The notes under the pieces: model-generated
What the model was told of the DNA's origin: nothing
Database searches by the model: none
What the model saw: only the letters and a program-made list of their open reading frames with translations
Position numbers and translations under genes: made by a program
From: Streptomyces kronopolitis
GTDB lineage: Bacteria; Actinomycetota; Actinomycetes; Streptomycetales; Streptomycetaceae
Length of the DNA: 64,000 nt
Direction of reading: 5' to 3'
NCBI RefSeq assembly: GCF_014646275.1
Contig: NZ_BMND01000007.1
Span: 1 to 64,000, forward strand
In this document: positions 59,046-64,000 of the stretch, one piece after another
Numbering within the stretch: position 1 is the stretch's first letter
Layout: each line of letters begins with the position of its first letter

Positions 59046-59824
59046 CAGGTCAGCAGCCCCGTCCGGATCGGTTCCGCGGCCGCGTCGGCGTGCGGGTGGA
59101 CATGGTCATGGCCGGGCAGCGCGTGCTGGCCCACGGCCTCGGGCGGCGGGCCGTCGTGGACCACGCAGCCGTCGCGCAGCACCACCGCGCGGTCGATCAG
59201 CGGCTCCAGCGGGCCCAGCTCGTGGAGCACCAGCAGGACCGTGCTGCCGCGGCCGACCTGCTCGCGCAGGGCCGAGGCGAGCACCTCCTGGCTGGCCAGG
59301 TCGACGCCGGCCATCGGCTCGTCCATGATCAGCAGTTCCGGTGCGCCGGCCAGCGCGCGGGCGATCAGCACCCGCTGGTGCTGGCCGCCGGAGAGCGCGT
59401 TGACGGAGTCCTTGGCGCGGTCGGCCATGCCCACCAGCTCCAGGGCGTGGTGCACCGCGGCCCGGTCGGCCTTGCGCAGGATGCCCAGCTTGGTGCGGGC
59501 CAGCCGGCCGGCCGTGACGACCTCGCGGACGGTGGCGGGCACCCCGCCGGCCGCGGTGGTGCGCTGCGGGACGTAGCCGATCCGGGCCCAGTCCCGGAAC
59601 CGCCGGAACGGGGTGCCGAAGAGGGCCAGCTCACCGCCGGTGAGCGGGACCTGGCCGATCACGGACCGGACGGCGGTCGACTTGCCGGAGCCGTTGGCGC
59701 CGAGCAGCGCGACGACCTCGCCCGTACGGACGGTGAGATCGATGCCGCGCAATACGGGCCGGCCGCCCAGGGAGGCGGTGGCGTCGCGCAGGTCGATGAC
59801 CGGCTCGGGGAGCGGATCGTTCAT
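59045..59824 (-). CDS. znuC: Zinc ABC transporter ATP-binding protein ZnuC
   Basis: A 259-residue ABC ATPase from MNDPLPEPVIDL. Walker A GANGSGKST, signature LSGGQHQRVLIARAL, Walker B LLIMDEP and switch HELG are present. The C-terminus is His-rich (ALPGHDHVHPHAD), fitting zinc handling. Coupled to znuB; 31 bp downstream of znuA. Confidence 0.95.
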   Translation of the reverse strand: MNDPLPEPVIDLRDATASLGGRPVLRGIDLTVRTGEVVALLGANGSGKSTAVRSVIGQVPLTGGELALFGTPFRRFRDWARIGYVPQRTTAAGGVPATVREVVTAGRLARTKLGILRKADRAAVHHALELVGMADRAKDSVNALSGGQHQRVLIARALAGAPELLIMDEPMAGVDLASQEVLASALREQVGRGSTVLLVLHELGPLEPLIDRAVVLRDGCVVHDGPPPEAVGQHALPGHDHVHPHADAAAEPIRTGLLT

Positions 59825-59855
59825 GGTGACCTCCGTCGCGTGCGGTGCGGTGTCG

Positions 59856-60818
59856 TCACTTGCTGCCGAGCGCCTTCTGGAGCGCGGCGAGGTTGGCGCG
59901 CTGCACACCGAAGTAGTCCTTGCCGCGGCTCTTGCCGGTGATCCCCTCTAGCGGGTCGAGGACATCGGTCTTCAGGTGGAGATCGCCGGCCAGGGACTTG
60001 GCGGTGGCCGGGTTGGCGATCGTCTCGAAGAAGACGGTGGAGACGTGGTGCCGGGTGGCGAGGGTGTGCAGGTCCCTGATGCGGTGGGCGCTGGGCTCGG
60101 ACTCCGGGTCGAGGCCGCTGATGGCCTCCTCGGTCAGGCCGTAGCGCTCGGCGAGGTAGCCGAAGGCCGCGTGGGTGGTCAGGAAGGTGTCCGAGGAACG
60201 GTTCTTCAGCCCGTCCCGGAAGTCCTTGTCCAGGCCGTCCAGCTTCTTGACCAGTGCGTCGGTGTTCTTCTGGAAGTCGGCCTTGTGGGCCGGGTCGGCC
60301 TGGGCGAGGGTCTTGTTGACGCCCTTGGCGACCTCGGCGTACTTCACGGGGTCGAGCCAGATGTGCGGGTCGTTGCCGCCCTCGGCCTCGGAGTGCGAGT
60401 GGTTGTCGCCGGTGGTGTGGTGGTGGCCGTCGACCTCGGTGCCGTGCTTCTCCAGGGGGGTGAAGGAGGCGGCGTCGGCGACGTGCTTGACGCCGGACTG
60501 GGCGACGGCGTCGTCCACGGCGGGCTGGAGGCCCTTGAGGTAGACGATCGCGCCGGACTCGCCGAGCTGGGCGGTCTGCTTCGGGGTGAGCTCCAGGTCG
60601 TGCGGCTCGACGCCGGGCTTGGTGAGGTCGGTCACCTCGACGTGCTTCCCGCCGATCTGCTGGGCCAGGAATTCCATGGGATAGAAGGACGCTGTCACGC
60701 GCAGCCTGCCGTCCTCGGTGTGTGCGCCGCTCGCGGGGGAGCAGGCGGAGAGGGCCAGCAGGCCGAGCACCGAGACCCCGGCGAGAGTCGCGGTGGATAT
60801 GTGACGGCGTATGTTCAT
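59856..60818 (-). CDS. znuA: Zinc-binding lipoprotein ZnuA
   Basis: Solute-binding protein that captures Zn2+ for ZnuBC. From MNIRRHISTATL it has 320 residues with a lipobox LSAC (Cys26). It contains the cluster A-I type fold, a His-rich loop (VDGHHHTTGDNHSHSE) typical of zinc binders, and the ligand-bearing DPHIWLDP and TTHAAFGYL. The start at 60818 is chosen because the predicted promoter gives a transcript beginning at or next to this ATG; a start at 60827 would lie inside the -10 region. Confidence 0.93.
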   Translation of the reverse strand: MNIRRHISTATLAGVSVLGLLALSACSPASGAHTEDGRLRVTASFYPMEFLAQQIGGKHVEVTDLTKPGVEPHDLELTPKQTAQLGESGAIVYLKGLQPAVDDAVAQSGVKHVADAASFTPLEKHGTEVDGHHHTTGDNHSHSEAEGGNDPHIWLDPVKYAEVAKGVNKTLAQADPAHKADFQKNTDALVKKLDGLDKDFRDGLKNRSSDTFLTTHAAFGYLAERYGLTEEAISGLDPESEPSAHRIRDLHTLATRHHVSTVFFETIANPATAKSLAGDLHLKTDVLDPLEGITGKSRGKDYFGVQRANLAALQKALGSK

Positions 60819-60855
60819 GACACTCATTTTCAACAAAAGTGGAAACGATTGTCAA
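60818..60855 (-). promoter_or_regulatory. znuABC promoter with two Zur boxes
   Basis: Box 1 on the minus strand, TGAAAATGAGTGTCA (60832-60818), matches the 15-bp TGAAAATGATTTTCA-type actinobacterial Zur consensus at 13 positions. Box 2 on the plus strand, TGGAAACGATTGTCA (60840-60854), matches at 12. -35 TTGACA (60855-60850), 18-bp spacer and -10 GAAAAT (60831-60826) lie within the boxes, and the predicted start is at about the A of the znuA ATG. Confidence 0.75.
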
Positions 60856-61030
60856 CAACAGCCGGGGCGGTGTGAGCGGGGCGACAGTGGGGCCGGAACC
60901 GATTTGATCCAGGGGGTACGGCCGCCGGTACCCTGAACTATTCGCCCAGCCGTCTCTTGACCACCACCCCCTCAGTGAGACGACAGGGCACCGCCCATTC
61001 ATCGTTCGTCGTCGTAATGAAGAGAGCACC

Positions 61031-62413
61031 GTGGCCGCCGACAAGATCGATACCATCGTCAGCCTGAGCAAGCGCCGTGGCTTCGTATACCCCTGCAGTG
61101 AGATTTACGGCGGCTCCCGGGCTGCCTGGGATTACGGTCCGCTGGGCGTCGAGCTCAAGGAGAACATCAAGCGTCAGTGGTGGCGCGCCATGGTCACCTC
61201 CCGCGAAGACGTGGTCGGTCTCGACTCGTCGGTGATCCTGGCCCCCGAGGTCTGGCAGGCGTCCGGCCACGTCGCCACCTTCACCGACCCGCTCACCGAG
61301 TGCACCTCCTGCCACAAGCGCTTCCGCGCCGACCACCTGGAAGAGGCGTACGAGGCCAAGCACGGCAAGCTCCCGGCGAACGGCCTCGCCGACCTGAACT
61401 GCCCGCACTGCGGCAACAAGGGCAGCTTCACCGAGCCCAAGCAGTTCTCCGGCCTGCTCTCCACCCACCTCGGCCCGTCCCAGGACACCGCCTCGGTCGC
61501 GTACCTGCGCCCCGAGACCGCCCAGGGCATCTTCACCAACTTCGCCCAGGTGCAGCAGACTTCCCGCAAGAAGCCGCCGTTCGGCATCGCGCAGATGGGC
61601 AAGTCCTTCCGCAACGAGATCACGCCCGGCAACTTCATCTTCCGGACCCGCGAGTTCGAGCAGATGGAGATGGAGTTCTTCGTCAAGCCGGGCGAGGACG
61701 AGCAGTGGCAGGAGTACTGGATGGAGCAGCGGTGGAACTGGTACCGCGACCTCGGCATCCGCGAGGAGAACATCCGCTGGTACGAGCACCCCGCCGAGAA
61801 GCTCTCGCACTACTCCAAGCGCACCGCTGACATCGAGTACCGCTTCAACTTCGGCGGCACCGAGTTCTCCGAGCTGGAGGGCGTGGCCAACCGCACCGAC
61901 TACGACCTGTCCGCGCACGCCAAGGCGTCCGGCCAGGACCTCTCCTACTTCGACCAGGAGGCCGGCGAGCGCTGGACTCCGTACGTCATCGAGCCGGCGG
62001 CCGGTGTGAACCGCGCGATGCTCGCCTTCATGCTCGACTCGTACATCGAGGACGAGGCGCCCAACGCCAAGGGCAAGATGGAGAAGCGCACCGTCATGCA
62101 GCTCGACCCGCGCCTGGCGCCGGTCAAGGTTGCGGTGCTGCCGCTGTCCCGCAACCCGCAGCTGTCGCCGAAGGCGAAGGGGCTGGCCACGGACCTGCGC
62201 AAGAACTGGAACATCGAGTTCGACGACGCGGGCGCGATCGGCCGCCGCTACCGCCGCCAGGACGAGATCGGCACCCCGTTCTGCGTCACGGTCGACTTCG
62301 ACACCCTCGACGACAACGCGGTGACCGTGCGTGAGCGCGACACCATGAAGCAGGAGCGCGTCAGCCTGGACCAGATCCAGGCCTACCTGGGCGCGCGGCT
62401 GCTCGGCTGCTAG
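61031..62413 (+). CDS. glyS: Glycyl-tRNA synthetase (class II, single chain)
   Basis: Charges tRNA-Gly. A 460-residue alpha2-type enzyme with GTG start. N-terminal [18 protein letters not shown], motif 2 in [21 protein letters not shown] (as [10 protein letters not shown] / [12 protein letters not shown]), a zinc-like CTSCHKRF...CPHCGNKG insertion, and motif 3 in [15 protein letters not shown]. Divergent from znuABC. Two terminators follow. Confidence 0.97.
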   Translation: MAADKIDTIVSLSKRRGFVYPCSEIYGGSRAAWDYGPLGVELKENIKRQWWRAMVTSREDVVGLDSSVILAPEVWQASGHVATFTDPLTECTSCHKRFRADHLEEAYEAKHGKLPANGLADLNCPHCGNKGSFTEPKQFSGLLSTHLGPSQDTASVAYLRPETAQGIFTNFAQVQQTSRKKPPFGIAQMGKSFRNEITPGNFIFRTREFEQMEMEFFVKPGEDEQWQEYWMEQRWNWYRDLGIREENIRWYEHPAEKLSHYSKRTADIEYRFNFGGTEFSELEGVANRTDYDLSAHAKASGQDLSYFDQEAGERWTPYVIEPAAGVNRAMLAFMLDSYIEDEAPNAKGKMEKRTVMQLDPRLAPVKVAVLPLSRNPQLSPKAKGLATDLRKNWNIEFDDAGAIGRRYRRQDEIGTPFCVTVDFDTLDDNAVTVRERDTMKQERVSLDQIQAYLGARLLGC

Positions 62414-62421
62414 TCGCTCGC

Positions 62422-62451
62422 GGGGCGGCGCCGGACCTCCGGCGCCGCCCC
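62422..62451 (+). terminator. First hairpin after glyS
   Basis: A perfect 13-bp stem GGGGCGGCGCCGG / CCGGCGCCGCCCC with loop ACCT, 9 bp after the glyS stop. Confidence 0.75.
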
Positions 62452-62463
62452 CGGTGCTCTCAG

Positions 62464-62506
62464 GCGCCGACCGGGCCCGGAACTTCCGGGCTCGGTCGGC
62501 GCTTTT
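62464..62506 (+). terminator. Second, T-tailed terminator after glyS
   Basis: A 17-bp stem (one G-U) starting GCGCCGACCGGG with a 5-nt loop and followed by TTTT: a textbook intrinsic terminator. A short GTGTGC repeat follows at 62507-62526. Confidence 0.9.
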
Positions 62507-62641
62507 GCGTGTGCGTGTGCGTGTGCGGGGGCCGGGGGTTGGGGCCCGGGGGCCTTGGTGTCGGGGCTGTGGCCGGGGGTGTGGGGTCGGTGTGCGGGCA
62601 CAGCCGGTGCGCGGGGCAGGCCCGGTTCCGTGGTCCGGACG

Positions 62642-63223
62642 TCAGCTGCGCAGGCCCCGCAGGACCAGGTCGCGGACGGCGTCGAAGTCGTGGGCGATGC
62701 CGGGGCGGGACCACTCGGCGGCGTAACAGGGGTCGTGGAAGCGGCCGGTGGCGTCGAAGACGGCGCGGGCGGTGGTCGCCGGGGACGGGGTGTGGAACGC
62801 GCCCTGGCTGACCCCGGCTTCGATGAGGGTGGTGAGCTGGGCCTCCAGATCCGTGACATGGCGGTCGACCACGCCGCCGCTCTCGCCGATCAACGTCATA
62901 TAGGTGGCGAAGAGTTCGGGGTCGTCACCGGCCTTGTGCCGCTTGGCTTCGAACAGGGCGGTCAGCCAGCGGTCCAGCCGCTCCGGGGCCGGGCCCTCTT
63001 CCGTGACGATGACCGACAGCTGCCGGCTCGTCCGGTCCAGCCAGCGCGCCGTGACGGCCTCCCGCAGCGCCGCCTTCGTGCGGAAGTGGCGGTAGACGCT
63101 GCCGTGACTGACGCCCAGGGCGCGCGCCACATCCACGACCGTGGCCTTGGCCGGGCCGTAGCGGCGCAGCACCTCCTCGGTGGCTTCGAGGATGCGCTCG
63201 GGGGTCAGCGTTTCGGGCGGCAT
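62642..63223 (-). CDS. TetR-family transcriptional regulator
   Basis: A 193-residue repressor. The helix-turn-helix is ATVVDVARALGVSHGSVYRHF (written as ARALGVSHGSVYRHFRTK), near residues 30-50; the C-terminal ligand domain is generic. The upstream aldo/keto reductase gene on the same strand is a possible target, 284 bp away across a repeat-bearing spacer. Confidence 0.92.
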   Translation of the reverse strand: MPPETLTPERILEATEEVLRRYGPAKATVVDVARALGVSHGSVYRHFRTKAALREAVTARWLDRTSRQLSVIVTEEGPAPERLDRWLTALFEAKRHKAGDDPELFATYMTLIGESGGVVDRHVTDLEAQLTTLIEAGVSQGAFHTPSPATTARAVFDATGRFHDPCYAAEWSRPGIAHDFDAVRDLVLRGLRS

Positions 63224-63421
63224 GGGGCGGGTCGGCCTTTCGGGAGGCGGGACGGGGCCGGGCGACCGGTTCCGGGAGGCACTCGGCGGGGCGGCACACG
63301 GCGGGTGCCGTGCGGGTCCCGCGCGGATGCCGTGCCGGGTGACGGCGGCGGCCGCCGGGGCGTCCGTCCACCGGATCCGTGCGCCGGGTACGTACGGACG
63401 GTACCTGGCCGTGCGCCCTGG

Positions 63422-63497
63422 CCGCTGCGGTGGTCACACCCCGCTGCGGTGGTCACGACCCGCTCCGGCGGTCACACCCGGCTCCGGTGGTCACGGC
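63422..63497. repeat. Four tandem 19-bp repeats
   Basis: Head-to-tail units of CCGCTGCGGTGGTCACACC at 63422-63440, 63441-63459, 63460-63478 and 63479-63497, each differing by one to four bases. They end 10 bp before the aldo/keto reductase stop codon. Confidence 0.9.
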
Positions 63498-63507
63498 CGC
63501 CGCGCGG

Positions 63508-64000
63508 TCAGTGCTCGCTGTCCAGGTGCGCCATCTGGTCGGCGGGGTAGCGGTCGCCGGCGGCGGCGCCGGGCGGGACCGCACGCTCGATCGCGGCCAG
63601 ATCCCCGTCGTCCAGGGCGACATCCAGGGCGCCGAGCGCCTCGGTCAGGCGGTCGCGGCGGCGGGCGCCGACCAGCGGGACGATGTCCTCGCCCCGGGAG
63701 AGCACCCAGGCGATGGCGATCTGGGCGACCGAGACGCCCTTCTGCTCGGCGATCTTGCGCAGGGCGTCCACCAGATCGAGATTGCGGTCGAGGTTCTCGC
63801 CCTGGAAGCGCGGGCTGCGGCCGCGGAAGTCGTTCGGGGCGAGCGTGCGCTCGCGGCTGAAGTGGCCGCTGATCAGGCCGCGGGACAGGACGCCGTAGGC
63901 GGTGATGCCGATGCCCAGTTCGCGGGCGGTGGGCAGGATCGACTCCTCGATGCCCCGGGAGACGAGGGAGTACTCGATCTGGAGGTCGGAGATCGGGGCG
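63508..64000 (-). CDS. Aldo/keto reductase, C-terminal part (start outside window)
   Basis: The frame is open to the window edge. The visible ~164 residues are the back half of an AKR TIM-barrel: ISDLQIEYSLVSRGIEE, LGIGITAYGVLSRGL and IAIAWVLSRGEDIVPLVGAR, the latter the NADPH-binding loop region. The order GVLSRGLISG is typical of the AKR families that reduce small carbonyls. Transcribed toward the TetR gene. Confidence 0.9.
   Translation of the reverse strand, partial: APISDLQIEYSLVSRGIEESILPTARELGIGITAYGVLSRGLISGHFSRERTLAPNDFRGRSPRFQGENLDRNLDLVDALRKIAEQKGVSVAQIAIAWVLSRGEDIVPLVGARRRDRLTEALGALDVALDDGDLAAIERAVPPGAAAGDRYPADQMAHLDSEH

Noticed and set aside
62507..62526. GTGTGC short repeat after glyS as a possible contingency locus
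   Set aside because: Only three to four units and outside any gene or recognisable promoter.

Overview
The window is a stretch of chromosome from a very GC-rich actinomycete, almost certainly a Streptomyces. The signs are GTG and TTG starts, ATGA/GTGA stop-start overlaps, a mycothiol-dependent formaldehyde pathway, a conservon (kinase-like ATPase / roadblock / DUF742 / small GTPase / P450), an XRE-DUF397 regulator pair, rare TTA codons of the kind decoded by the bldA tRNA, and WXG100 proteins. Most of the window looks like conserved core chromosome. No tRNA, rRNA, CRISPR array, insertion sequence or prophage was recognised; the only clear mobile element is an intein.

Layout. 1-6.3 kb: comEA (cut by the window edge), comEC, an arylamine N-acetyltransferase and holA. 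6.4-13 kb: a membrane protein, rpsT, lepA and a fatty-acyl-CoA ligase. 13.3-18.7 kb: an RsbW/GAF/SpoIIE-type phosphatase, hemW, a broken Uma2 gene, a DUF3097 protein and a metallo-hydrolase. 18.8-25 kb: CIRCE-hrcA-dnaJ, nitronate monooxygenase-rsmE, an OsmC protein, a HIT protein and RNase Z. 25-31.4 kb: a secreted HAD phosphatase, the mycothiol formaldehyde dehydrogenase with its partner hydrolase, a Clp N-domain/HTH protein with a readable autoregulated promoter, and a divergent GH4/PfkB pair. 31.6-37.6 kb: phoH (carrying a class 3 intein), ybeY, a CNNM/CBS protein, a degenerate cytidine deaminase and era. 37.7-41.6 kb: a Thr/Lys repeat secreted protein, a GH1 glucosidase, and a protealysin-like M4 protease with an emfourin-like inhibitor gene. 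41.7-46 kb: leuA with a Leu-rich leader peptide, an SGNH esterase and a TerB-like protein. 46.1-51.5 kb: the six-gene conservon. 51.7-54.9 kb: XRE/DUF397, recO and uppS. 55-57.3 kb: a WXG100 / NlpC-P60 / lipoprotein cluster. 57.6-60.9 kb: zur-znuB-znuC-znuA. 61-64 kb: glyS, a TetR regulator and the end of an aldo/keto reductase gene.

How the genes fit together. HrcA represses its own operon with DnaJ through the CIRCE element. Zur controls zinc import by ZnuABC through two Zur-like boxes that overlap an apparently leaderless znuA promoter. Mycothiol formaldehyde dehydrogenase is translationally coupled to a thioesterase-like metallo-hydrolase. The conservon genes overlap from end to end. The M4 protease probably stays inside the cell with its dedicated inhibitor. 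The WXG100 cluster looks like a type VII-exported cell-wall hydrolase with a helper protein.

Most notable: the class 3 intein with an apparently intact LAGLIDADG endonuclease in phoH; the Clp N-domain/HTH gene whose promoter elements sit inside two CGTCAA-N7-TTGACG palindromes; an out-of-frame octanucleotide repeat at the 3' end of comEC; the WXG100-like/NlpC-P60 chimera; and a conservon P450 lacking two normally conserved catalytic residues.
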